NCBI GenBank assembly: GCA_002440825.1
Contig: DJVH01000028.1
Location: 1 to 8,096 of the forward strand
DNA length: 8,096 bases
DNA from: Bacteriovoracaceae bacterium UBA6261
GTDB taxonomy: Bacteria; Bdellovibrionota; Bacteriovoracia; Bacteriovoracales; Bacteriovoracaceae
Direction: 5' to 3'
The number at the start of each line of letters is the position of its first letter. The first letter of the stretch is position 1. Under the pieces are notes generated by a model. It did not search any database, was not told the DNA's origin, and was given only the letters and a program-made list of their open reading frames with translations. A program made the translations under genes and the position numbers. Below are positions 1 through 6,204 of this stretch, in pieces.

Positions 1-59
1 ACGCTAGACTTAGGATCTAGTGCTTCGGCGTGGGGGTTCAAGTCCCTCTCAGGGCACCA
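1..59 (+). tRNA. tRNA-Leu (anticodon UAG), 3' part, cut by window start
   Basis: The anticodon stem pairs 4-8 (CTAGA) with 16-20 (TCTAG) around a seven-base loop, with TAG at 11-13. This reads CUA leucine codons. An extended variable arm closed by a UUCG tetraloop (22-29) marks a class II tRNA, as expected for Leu. The T arm is 32-36/44-48 with loop TTCAAGT. The 3' acceptor strand TCAGGGC (49-55), discriminator A56 and an encoded CCA (57-59) follow. The 5' half (acceptor, D arm) lies outside the window. No copy of the tRNA 3' end recurs downstream, so there is no sign here of an integration site. Confidence 0.95.
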
Positions 60-285
60 TCTCTTTTCAAATAACTTCTTAATTCTTCTCCTACACATTT
101 CCGAGTCACTTTTAGGGATAGAATCTTTTTTTTGTTGGATCTTTGTTAAAGATTTAGCCTTCTTAATTTTGATGCTTTGCTCTTTCATTCTCAAGAAATC
201 CTTAAAAAGTTTAAATTCTTTAAAAAATTCTTTATAAATTTAAAAAGTGTGAGATAAATAGAACAGATAGTCATGTACTCTCAAA
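60..285. other. AT-rich intergenic region, no gene seen
   Basis: I see no convincing coding frame between the tRNA and the MarR gene. The stretch is very AT-rich. It contains a T8 run near 126-133 without a preceding stem, so it is not a clear terminator for the tRNA. There is also a small ATCTTT-GTT-AAAGAT hairpin at 139-153. The last third holds the promoter and repeats described separately. Confidence 0.6.
210..238 (+). promoter_or_regulatory. candidate housekeeping promoter of the MarR gene
   Basis: TTTAAA (210-215, 4 of 6 to the -35 consensus) is separated by 17 bases from TATAAA (233-238, 5 of 6 to the -10 consensus). This would start RNA near 245 and give a leader of about 55 bases. 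An imperfectly spaced inverted repeat, TTTAAATT (210-217) with AATTTAAA (237-244), brackets the promoter. A 10-base direct repeat AAATTCTTTA occurs at 213-222 and 225-234. MarR proteins commonly autoregulate through such palindromes. In DNA this AT-rich, however, promoter-like and palindromic strings arise easily by chance. Confidence 0.35.
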
Positions 286-300
286 ATGAGGATTACGAAT

Positions 301-798
301 ATGTCTGAACTAAACACGGTTAAATTCGCTACGATCTTTAACGAATTGATCAAAGAGTTTCCAAATGTTCCGCACGATGCAATCGAAGCAGCATTGGAGT
401 TCAAAATGGTTGCTTCAAAAATGCAGCTTGAGCGCGAAGAAATGTTTCAGAATTTTGGAATAACTCCAGGACGTTTCCATCTTCTGATGATTTTAAAAGG
501 TGAAGATGGATATATTTTATCACCATCTGAGCTTGCAAAGAGAACAAATGTCACCAGAGCAACCATGACTCAATTTGTGGATGCTTTGGAACGCGAAGAA
601 TATGTTAAGCGCACCGATGATCCAAAAGATCGCAGAGGTATGCTTGTTCAATTAACTGACAAAGGCATTGCAAAGTTAAAAGAAATTCTTCCTCATTATT
701 TTAAGAAAATGACTGAATTCACCGGTGATCTTTCCGCCGAAGAGCTGGAGACGCTGCTTAGATTAATGAAAAAAATCCAATCAAACGGCCTTAACTAA
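301..798 (+). CDS. MarR-family winged-helix transcriptional regulator
   Basis: A 165-residue cytoplasmic DNA-binding protein of typical MarR length, expected to act as a homodimer. An N-terminal helix region (about 1-55) and C-terminal helices (about 123-162) would form the dimer interface. The winged helix-turn-helix spans about 55-122: the recognition region contains LSPSELAKRTNVTRATMTQF (73-92), and the wing carries the family signature DDPKDRRGMLVQLTDKG (106-122). I chose ATG 301 over the in-frame ATG 286 because GAGGA (288-292) sits 8 bases before 301 as an SD, and this SD would lie inside the gene if 286 were the start. Its ligand and targets cannot be read from sequence. It ends in a strong terminator, so it is a separate unit from the pilus genes. 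Whether it regulates them is unknown. Confidence 0.92.
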   Translation: MSELNTVKFATIFNELIKEFPNVPHDAIEAALEFKMVASKMQLEREEMFQNFGITPGRFHLLMILKGEDGYILSPSELAKRTNVTRATMTQFVDALEREEYVKRTDDPKDRRGMLVQLTDKGIAKLKEILPHYFKKMTEFTGDLSAEELETLLRLMKKIQSNGLN

Positions 799-812
799 GG
801 CCGTTTTTTTTT
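784..812 (+). terminator. intrinsic terminator overlapping the MarR stop codon
   Basis: ACGGCCTT (785-792) pairs perfectly with AAGGCCGT (797-804) around a four-base loop, extended by one A-T pair and followed by a run of nine T (804-812). The stop codon TAA (796-798) is inside the hairpin, so the last codons of the gene encode the left arm of the terminator. Confidence 0.92.
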
Positions 813-880
813 GTCTAGAGTTTGTCTTCTCCACACCAGGTTTTCCCTCTGAAAACTAGTACGTATTACCTAATTCTATT

Positions 881-921
881 ACCGGCTAAAATTTCCGGTG
901 GTGTCTGCTCTTTTGACACCA
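881..921. promoter_or_regulatory. two adjacent inverted repeats, candidate upstream activator sites
   Basis: TGGTGTC (899-905) and GACACCA (915-921) form a perfect 7-bp inverted repeat with a 9-base spacer. Directly beside it ACCGG (881-885) and CCGGT (895-899) form a 5-bp repeat, also with a 9-base spacer. The two centres (about 890 and 910) are 20 bp apart, close to two helical turns. They lie about 148 and 128 bases before the predicted start of the sigma-54-like promoter at 1012-1027, which is where enhancer-binding activators usually bind. The half-sites differ from each other, so they may not be bound by one protein. The activator's identity is unknown. Confidence 0.4.
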
Positions 922-1011
922 ATCCTGATTGATTGTTCAATATGTTTACAGGAGAGAATGTTCTTCTTGAGCTTTGATCTACAAGCTTTAAGAAAAATGT
1001 CCCCAATTGAA

Positions 1012-1027
1012 TGGCATTAAAAATGCT
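1012..1027 (+). promoter_or_regulatory. candidate sigma-54 (-24/-12) promoter of the pilus operon
   Basis: TGGCATTAAAAATGCT matches the -24/-12 consensus TGGCACG-N4-TTGCW at 9 of 12 defined positions. The invariant GG (1013-1014) and GC (1025-1026) have the required spacing. Transcription would begin near 1038, giving a leader of about 43 bases that contains AGGAG (1069-1073) seven bases before the pilin ATG. No good -35/-10 pair is seen here. The upstream inverted repeats at 881-921 are in the normal enhancer range. Confidence 0.55.
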
Positions 1028-1080
1028 TAACAAATGACAGACTGGTTTTTAGATCAGAACAACAATTCAGGAGACTTTAA

Positions 1081-1551
1081 ATGAAAAAACTTTTTATCGC
1101 TGCAACTCTTCTCACATTAACTTCAACTTCTTTTGCAGCAACTACAGGGACATTACTTCTCCAGGGTGTCGTTGCTCAAAAAATAAGTGTAAGTGTAACT
1201 CCAGCTGCAGGCGCTTCAACTCTTGATCTGGCTTCCAATCAAACAGATCTGTCAGTGGCAACTGTAAATGAAATTTCAAACTCAAAAACTGGTTATAAAA
1301 TGACAATTACATCAGCGAACCTGGGTAAATTGAAAAGAACCGATGGCTCTGATGTCTTTTCTTATTCATTGAAATACAACGGGTCTGCAGTCGCGCTTGG
1401 AACAACTGCTGGAACAACAATTACAAACTCTTCCGCATCGGCGGTAAACGCTAATAAAAGCGTGACCATCAGCTATACAGGGGCAGCAGCTGAAACAATG
1501 GTTGAAGGTACTTATGCTGATACTGTGACTTTCACAATCGCTGCAAACTAA
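1081..1551 (+). CDS. main pilin-like subunit of an archaic chaperone-usher pilus
   Basis: A 156-residue secreted protein. A classic signal peptide (1-19, KK then a hydrophobic core, ending SFA) leaves a mature chain of about 137 residues. The mature N-terminus TTGTLLLQGVV alternates hydrophobic residues, as expected of the donor strand that completes the next subunit. The rest is Thr/Ser/Ala/Gly-rich beta-sheet sequence with a SNSKTGYKMTITSAN stretch (67-80) and the pilin-like ending GTYADTVTFTIAAN. It has no cysteine. The first position, strong SD, sigma-54-like promoter and immediate downstream terminator suggest it is the abundant rod subunit. The assignment rests on context and on its resemblance to the second domain of the tip protein (5201-6133). 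A formal domain match was not run. Confidence 0.75.
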   Translation: MKKLFIAATLLTLTSTSFAATTGTLLLQGVVAQKISVSVTPAAGASTLDLASNQTDLSVATVNEISNSKTGYKMTITSANLGKLKRTDGSDVFSYSLKYNGSAVALGTTAGTTITNSSASAVNANKSVTISYTGAAAETMVEGTYADTVTFTIAAN

Positions 1552-1577
1552 TTCATTTCAACAATCTTAAATTAGTG

Positions 1578-1604
1578 AGGCCTGCTTTTAAGCAGGCCTT
1601 TTTT
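1578..1604 (+). terminator. intrinsic terminator behind the main pilin gene
   Basis: AGGCCTGCT (1578-1586) pairs with AGCAGGCCT (1591-1599) in a perfect 9-bp stem with a TTTA loop, followed by a T tract (1599-1604). It begins 26 bases after the pilin stop and lies inside the otherwise codirectional pilus cluster. It should stop most RNA after the pilin and allow only partial read-through into the assembly genes. It may also stabilise the pilin message. Confidence 0.88.
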
Positions 1605-1629
1605 ATGTGAATTAAGGTTTTAAATGTTT

Positions 1630-1647
1630 CCGACCGATATGGTCGGT
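1630..1647. promoter_or_regulatory. inverted repeat abutting the second subunit start (RNA hairpin or operator)
   Basis: CCGACC (1630-1635) pairs with GGTCGG (1641-1646) over a GATAT loop. A second register, ACCGA (1633-1637) with TCGGT (1643-1647), overlaps it. The stem ends two bases before ATG 1649, where an SD would normally be, and no SD is visible for that start. As RNA it would hinder initiation. As DNA the CCGACC/GGTCGG arms resemble operators bound by TetR-family repressors. The repeat is seen directly. Both functions are inference. Confidence 0.45.
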
Positions 1648-1648
1648 T

Positions 1649-1999
1649 ATGAGGTTTGTTTACTATTTCGCTCTTTTTATTTCCAGTACGGCCTTTGCTG
1701 AATCAAAGGGAACTCTGCATTTGAGGGCCCAGGTGCCTTTAACGGCGAAAACAAGCATCAGCCAGTATAACGTCAACGCGAATGTCGCGCTTTTAATTCT
1801 CTCCAGTCAAGTGAACTCCGAGTCTCTACAGGAATCACAAAAATTTGAAGTGGAGGGTATGAATCAGGCAGGCCTCGAGGGGCATATAAAAAAAATAGTC
1901 TCAAATGATCGCACGATTCAGTATCATCTTTTGATTAATCGACTGAAATCAACGGCCGTCGATGATAAACCAATTTTTTTGAAAATCTCTGCAAATTAA
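1649..1999 (+). CDS. short secreted pilin-like protein, probable minor subunit
   Basis: A 116-residue protein with a signal peptide (1-17, ending AFA) and a mature chain of about 99 residues. The mature start SKGTLHLRAQV parallels the TGTLLLQGVV of the main pilin, the middle has a similar Y-x-L-x-x-N pattern (QYHLLIN, 91-97), and it ends in ISAN where the main pilin ends in IAAN. It lacks the segment corresponding to the last third of the main pilin, including the GTYADTV motif, so it is about 40 residues shorter. It has no cysteine. The start is chosen because it gives a perfect signal peptide and no other in-frame initiator lies upstream. There is no good SD. It could be an adaptor, a chain terminator or a degenerate subunit. 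Confidence 0.65.
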   Translation: MRFVYYFALFISSTAFAESKGTLHLRAQVPLTAKTSISQYNVNANVALLILSSQVNSESLQESQKFEVEGMNQAGLEGHIKKIVSNDRTIQYHLLINRLKSTAVDDKPIFLKISAN

Positions 2000-2000
2000 G

Positions 2001-2029
2001 TTTCTATAGCTTCTAAATATTCTTATAAT
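2001..2029 (+). promoter_or_regulatory. candidate internal promoter for chaperone-usher-tip genes
   Basis: A perfect TATAAT (2024-2029) has TTTCTA (2001-2006, 3 of 6 to the -35 consensus) 17 bases upstream, in the 60-base gap before the chaperone. RNA would start near 2036, about 24 bases before ATG 2060. It would let the assembly machinery be made independently of the pilin promoter. The -35 box is weak and the spacer is AT-rich, so chance is possible. Confidence 0.4.
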
Positions 2030-2059
2030 TATTGTTAACTCTAACGGTGGTTTCAAGGA

Positions 2060-2785
2060 ATGAAGCTCAAATTTTCGTTATTTCTAGTCGTTCTGTTATT
2101 TTCCAGCAACACCCTTGCCTTTAAATTTTCTCCCATGTCAGCAAGCATCGGATACAAAAATAAAGAGAGTAGTGCTTTGTTTTACATGGAAAACGATTCA
2201 GATCAACCTATTGCTGTACAGGTTTCTGTCGCTAAACGCGAAATGGATATAAATGGCAATGAAACCAATACAAAGATTGGAAATGAAATTATTATTTTTC
2301 CCACACAACTTATTATTCCTGCCAATGAAAAAAGATCTGTAAAGGTCAGCTGGAATGGCAAAGATAAAATTGAAAGTGAGCTTGCCTATCGCTTGATAGC
2401 TGAACAATTGCCTATTGATCTGGAAAAGACAAAAAATAAAAAAGCGAACATTAAAGTGCTGCTTCGTTATATGGCAGCACTATATGTGACTGATGATGAC
2501 TTCTCTTCAGATGTAAAATTCAACAGCGTGAAGAGAAATGAAAACAAACTGTCTTTTGAACTGGAAAATAGAGGAAAGAAACATCAGGTTCTTGCTAATC
2601 TGCACATCAAAGCTTCGATTGAGAAAAATAAAAAAGAAGTCGAGCTCAAGCCTGAAGATTTAAAAGGGATGACAGGCGAAAATATTCTTCCTCAGTCAAA
2701 AAGAATTTTCACTCTTCCGCGTGAGGGAAAATTGTCTGAGATTGATTCTAACAGCAAGGTAAAAATCAGTTTTGAAAAAGACTAA
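2060..2785 (+). CDS. periplasmic pilus assembly chaperone (PapD-like fold, archaic type)
   Basis: A 241-residue protein, the usual size for PapD-like chaperones, with a signal peptide (1-20, ending TLA). Such chaperones fold subunits in the periplasm by lending them a beta-strand and then deliver them to the usher. Domain 1 (about 21-122) shows the family pattern: ENDSDQPIAVQVSVAKREMD (45-63), IIIFPTQLIIPANEKRSVKVSW (77-98) and the AYRLIAEQLP signature (109-118). Domain 2 (about 128-241) has LLRYMAALYV and a beta-rich end. The sequence around the YRL-ELP motif is closer to archaic/sigma chaperones than to FimC. It has no cysteine. GGTGG (2046-2050) is the likely ribosome site, since AAGGA lies too close to the ATG. 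It overlaps the usher by 14 bases. Confidence 0.9.
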   Translation: MKLKFSLFLVVLLFSSNTLAFKFSPMSASIGYKNKESSALFYMENDSDQPIAVQVSVAKREMDINGNETNTKIGNEIIIFPTQLIIPANEKRSVKVSWNGKDKIESELAYRLIAEQLPIDLEKTKNKKANIKVLLRYMAALYVTDDDFSSDVKFNSVKRNENKLSFELENRGKKHQVLANLHIKASIEKNKKEVELKPEDLKGMTGENILPQSKRIFTLPREGKLSEIDSNSKVKISFEKD

Positions 2786-5204
2786 TCTTTTTGCACTCAC
2801 TGTTTTTTTAGTGTCGGCTCAGGTCCATGCAGACTCATCAGATGAGTTATTCAAAAAAGTATTTGGAAAAAACAGCGAATCGAAGAAAGTCGTCCTTGAT
2901 GCGACTCTGGGGGATTTCTATCTCGGTGGCGTGAATTCGACGATTGCTGGTGAACGTTTAATTTCTCTTTCTGGAAAAGATCTGGAGGCTTTGCTCAGCA
3001 GTAAAGTTCGCGAGAATAAACGTTCTCTTTACCATTTTCAGGATAAGGATGTTGAAGTGGCAAAGTTGCCTTTCAAAGTTACCTATCTTGCTTCTGAGCT
3101 CAGAATAAAAATTGAACTTCCACCTGATGATCAGGAACCGGTTAGTTCAAATATCTACGAAGAGCTGGTGCCTTATTTTTCAAGAAAGGCACAGACTCCA
3201 GCGACTTTCAGCTTCGGCACAAATTATAAACTTGAAGCAGTAGAAATTAAAAATCTTGATCAGAAGAGTTCATTCAACGCGCAGATTGATTCATTCATGA
3301 ACATCAAGAGTCTGACTTTCGAAAATCAGATGAATTATATTTCTACAAGAAAAGAACCTTGGTACAGACAAAATTCCCGTCTGGTGATTGACAGTCCTTC
3401 CAAAATGCAGCGCTTTGAAATGGGGGATATTACTTATCCAATTTTAGGTTACCAGCAAAGCCGGACTTTGGGGGGCGTTTCTTTTTATAAAGATTTTTCT
3501 TTAAATCCCTATCGAGTGACTTCTCCGACTTCTTCATTTGAATATGAAGTGACGAGCAGGTCTTTAGTACGCACTATAGTCAATGGGGCCATTTTAAAAA
3601 CGGAATATAAAAATCCTGGTCGTTATTCTGTTAAAGATATTCCTCTCAATAATGGATTGAACCGCATAGTCGTGGAAATCACAGATGATTTTGGAAAAAA
3701 AGAATTATTAATTTTTAATGAATCAAGTTCGCTGGATTCTCTCGCCGACAATGTCAGCCGTTATGCCCTGGTCGCAGGCGTTCCTGTCAACGACACAGAA
3801 AACCATCGCGATTATGATCAATCAAAGGGGACATTTTATTCTGGCTTTTATCAATATGGTGTAAGCAGGCACTGGACAATTGGTGGTTATTCTCAGGGGA
3901 ATAAAAATTTTAACATGCTTGGCGCCAGCAATATTTTATCCACCGGATTGGGTAATGTTTCATTTGATGCCGCTGGGTCAAAGAACAAAATGCAAAGCGG
4001 GACTGCTCTTCAGACCAACTACCAACTTAATCTTTTTGGGTCTCAATGGTACGACAGTCATAATTTAAACTTGAGATTTGAGTATCGTTCTCCCTGGTTT
4101 AACGAAGCAGGAGAAACTACTTACAATCGTTTTGATTACAATGCTGCTGCCAATTACAGCGTACCTTTTCTGGAAAAATTTAATGCTTCTGTTGGTGGAA
4201 ACGTTTCTCATCCAAGAATCGGCGACAACGAAAGATTTGGTCTCGATACCAGTTTGACCTCACGCTTGTTTAATGCAACGTCATTAACTTTTTTCTATGG
4301 CCGCTCCCGCGACGAAAATAAGAACTGGAACACCCAGCTTTACTTATTTCTTAATATTGCTTTTGGAGAAAGCTCCACTTTTGCCTCAGCTTATTATGAA
4401 AAGAATTCTGAAACGAAACGTGTGACAATTATTAATGATGATGGAAAAAAACTTCATAGCTTAAAAACGTCAGCGTCTATTGATGAAAATATCGCTTCAA
4501 GAAATGGATCACTTGATCTTCAATACAACACCACTCTTGCTGATCTGGGAATCAGAGAAGAGATACAGGGAATGAAAGGGCGAGCCACTGGTTCAAAAAC
4601 TTCGATCCGGATGTTGAGTGCCTTTGCGTACGTTAAGGACAATGAAAAATCAGCCTTTTCTATTTCACGACCCATTTCAAACAGCTTTGTCATCTTTAAA
4701 CCGAACGAAAGCTGGAAAGGTCAACGCTTTGGAGTTCAATCCATCACGAATAACAACGATACAGAAACAGGACTTTTTGGTGAATCTCTGGTTTCTGGTT
4801 TGACCCCATACCAATACCGTCGCCTTCAGCTGGACCCAAGTTTTCTCGAACCTGGCTATAGTTTAGGTCAAGAGAGCTTCGTTGTTTATCCACGCTATCG
4901 CAGTGGAAGCCTTTTCGTGATCGGCGAATCTGGACTTCTTGTGTTGAAAGGAATTATGCTCGACAAAAAAGGAATGCCACTATCATTGAAAGTCGGATAT
5001 CTCACGACAAAGAACGGAAAAACGATTCCCTTCTTCACAGGCCGGGATGGAGAATTCTTGATTGAAGGTGCGGAGCCGAGTTTGGTTAAAATCCAAATTG
5101 ATGATGAGCAATTCGAACAGAGAGAACTGGATTTAAGTGGAAAAGCTAGCGGGATAATGGACATCGGAAAATTTATTGTTCCAGAAAAAGAGGACCGTTT
5201 ATGA
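2772..5204 (+). CDS. outer-membrane usher of the chaperone-usher pilus
   Basis: An 810-residue beta-barrel usher of typical length that receives chaperone-subunit complexes and threads the pilus through the outer membrane. It has a signal peptide (1-20, MKKTN...VHA) and an N-terminal periplasmic domain (about 21-135). The barrel starts near 145 with family motifs WYRQNSRLVID (197-207), MGDITYPILGYQ (217-228) and LGGVSF (233-238). A plug domain lies around 250-312, with VNG, PGRYSVKDIPLNNGLN and ITDDFG. The barrel continues to about 650, and a periplasmic C-terminal part (about 670-810) has YRSG and FTGRDGEFLIEG. The start is TTG: an in-frame stop at 2760-2762 excludes upstream starts, and later starts would break the signal peptide. 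It has no cysteine, unlike many classical ushers. It overlaps the chaperone by 14 bases and the tip gene by 4. Confidence 0.9.
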   Translation: MKKTNLFALTVFLVSAQVHADSSDELFKKVFGKNSESKKVVLDATLGDFYLGGVNSTIAGERLISLSGKDLEALLSSKVRENKRSLYHFQDKDVEVAKLPFKVTYLASELRIKIELPPDDQEPVSSNIYEELVPYFSRKAQTPATFSFGTNYKLEAVEIKNLDQKSSFNAQIDSFMNIKSLTFENQMNYISTRKEPWYRQNSRLVIDSPSKMQRFEMGDITYPILGYQQSRTLGGVSFYKDFSLNPYRVTSPTSSFEYEVTSRSLVRTIVNGAILKTEYKNPGRYSVKDIPLNNGLNRIVVEITDDFGKKELLIFNESSSLDSLADNVSRYALVAGVPVNDTENHRDYDQSKGTFYSGFYQYGVSRHWTIGGYSQGNKNFNMLGASNILSTGLGNVSFDAAGSKNKMQSGTALQTNYQLNLFGSQWYDSHNLNLRFEYRSPWFNEAGETTYNRFDYNAAANYSVPFLEKFNASVGGNVSHPRIGDNERFGLDTSLTSRLFNATSLTFFYGRSRDENKNWNTQLYLFLNIAFGESSTFASAYYEKNSETKRVTIINDDGKKLHSLKTSASIDENIASRNGSLDLQYNTTLADLGIREEIQGMKGRATGSKTSIRMLSAFAYVKDNEKSAFSISRPISNSFVIFKPNESWKGQRFGVQSITNNNDTETGLFGESLVSGLTPYQYRRLQLDPSFLEPGYSLGQESFVVYPRYRSGSLFVIGESGLLVLKGIMLDKKGMPLSLKVGYLTTKNGKTIPFFTGRDGEFLIEGAEPSLVKIQIDDEQFEQRELDLSGKASGIMDIGKFIVPEKEDRL

Positions 5205-6133
5205 AAATGAAATTGTCAGCCCTTCTATTTTTAATGAGCGCTCAATCTTTTGCTGCTTGTTTCTTTTCTTTAACAGCTAATTCAATTAACTACACCGTCT
5301 CTGAAACAAATTCCGGCGCTGTTGAATACGAAGTGGTGCTCAATCGCGGAAACACAAACGATTCAAAGTGTGACACTTTCCTGGTAGGTTTTTCTGAAGG
5401 AGGGGCGGCCAATTACAATCGAATGGCAACCAATTCTCTGAACGGTATTACGATTCCTTATAATCTCTATAAAACATCTAACTCAACGACCATGTTGAAA
5501 AGAATTGAAGATTCCAGCAGCTATAGCCAGGTCTTGAATGGAAACATTGGCAGAAATGGATCGGCTAATTTAAATTATTTCTTCAAGCTTGGAAATTTGA
5601 GCAACTCTTCACTCACACGAGGCGGACTTTACAAAGACACAATTAATCTCACTGTAGATTCCGGGGATTTCGATCTGCTTGCTGATGAAGCCAGTACTAC
5701 ATTGCAGGTAAATATCAATGTTCCCAAAATGGCTTCACTTTCTCTTGTTAATTCTGGTGGAGCATTCGATGCTTCAAGCACCAATAAAACTCTCGATTTC
5801 GGCGAACTAAGCGAAAATCAAGATTTATCATTTGATGTCATCATTTTAAGCAATGCTGGCTATAACCTGAGCGTTTCTTCTTTAAACAAGCAGGTCATGC
5901 AGTTGCAAGGTGCGACTCCAGCTTCATCAAATCAAATCAGCTATTTGTTTTATGCCAACAGCAGCTTAAAAAATATTTCCTCTTCGAATCCGATCAGCAT
6001 CGTTAGTGGAAGTGGGGTAACGCCGGTTTCAGGTACAAGAGTTCCGGTGAAAGTCGTTATTCAATCTGTGACTGGTAAAGATCCGGGGATTTACCAGGAC
6101 TATTTAACTTTCACGATTGCAACCACTGAATAA
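5201..6133 (+). CDS. two-domain spore-coat-U-like tip protein, probable adhesin
   Basis: A 310-residue secreted protein with signal peptide 1-18 (ending SFA). Domain 1 (about 19-172) resembles spore coat protein U (SCPU) modules: cysteines at 20 and 57 could form a disulfide, followed by NRMATNSL-x6-YNLYKTSNSTTM (73-98) and RGGLYKDTINLTV (140-152). Domain 2 (about 173-310) is pilin-like, with LDFGEL (198-203), SNAGYNLSVSSLN (217-229) resembling the main pilin, and the ending GIYQDYLTFTIA. A two-domain tip encoded last, after the usher, is the arrangement of archaic pili such as CsuE. That implies a surface-binding role, which is inferred. Translation is coupled to the usher through an ATGA overlap with GAGGA (5190-5194) six bases upstream. 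Confidence 0.82.
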   Translation: MKMKLSALLFLMSAQSFAACFFSLTANSINYTVSETNSGAVEYEVVLNRGNTNDSKCDTFLVGFSEGGAANYNRMATNSLNGITIPYNLYKTSNSTTMLKRIEDSSSYSQVLNGNIGRNGSANLNYFFKLGNLSNSSLTRGGLYKDTINLTVDSGDFDLLADEASTTLQVNINVPKMASLSLVNSGGAFDASSTNKTLDFGELSENQDLSFDVIILSNAGYNLSVSSLNKQVMQLQGATPASSNQISYLFYANSSLKNISSSNPISIVSGSGVTPVSGTRVPVKVVIQSVTGKDPGIYQDYLTFTIATTE

Positions 6134-6204
6134 AATGTTCAAATGGCATTGCATTAACCCCTGATCATGGTAAAACCCTTTCCAATTCTTTTTTGGAGGT
6201 TTCC

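Noticed and set aside
1..59. tRNA-Leu 3' end as an attachment site for a mobile island
   Set aside because: There is no repeated tRNA end, integrase or transposase in the window, and the pilus genes show no obvious compositional break from trpS.
139..153. Hairpin ATCTTT-GTT-AAAGAT after the tRNA
   Set aside because: The stem is weak and has no T run after it, and nothing suggests a defined RNA or terminator.
286..300. Earlier ATG for the MarR gene
   Set aside because: The only good SD (288-292) lies just after this ATG and fits ATG 301. The five extra residues add nothing family-like.
4895..5164. Open frame on the minus strand within the usher
   Set aside because: It is fully antisense to a well-supported gene, with no protein-like features and no ribosome site seen.
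6144..6159. Second sigma-54-like site (TGGCATTGC...) before the six-cysteine gene
   Set aside because: It shares TGGCATT with the site at 1012, but the required GC at -12 spacing is absent (AC instead).
6193..6204. TTG start for the six-cysteine protein
   Set aside because: It would overlap the GGAGG that clearly serves ATG 6205, and 6205 gives the cleaner signal peptide.
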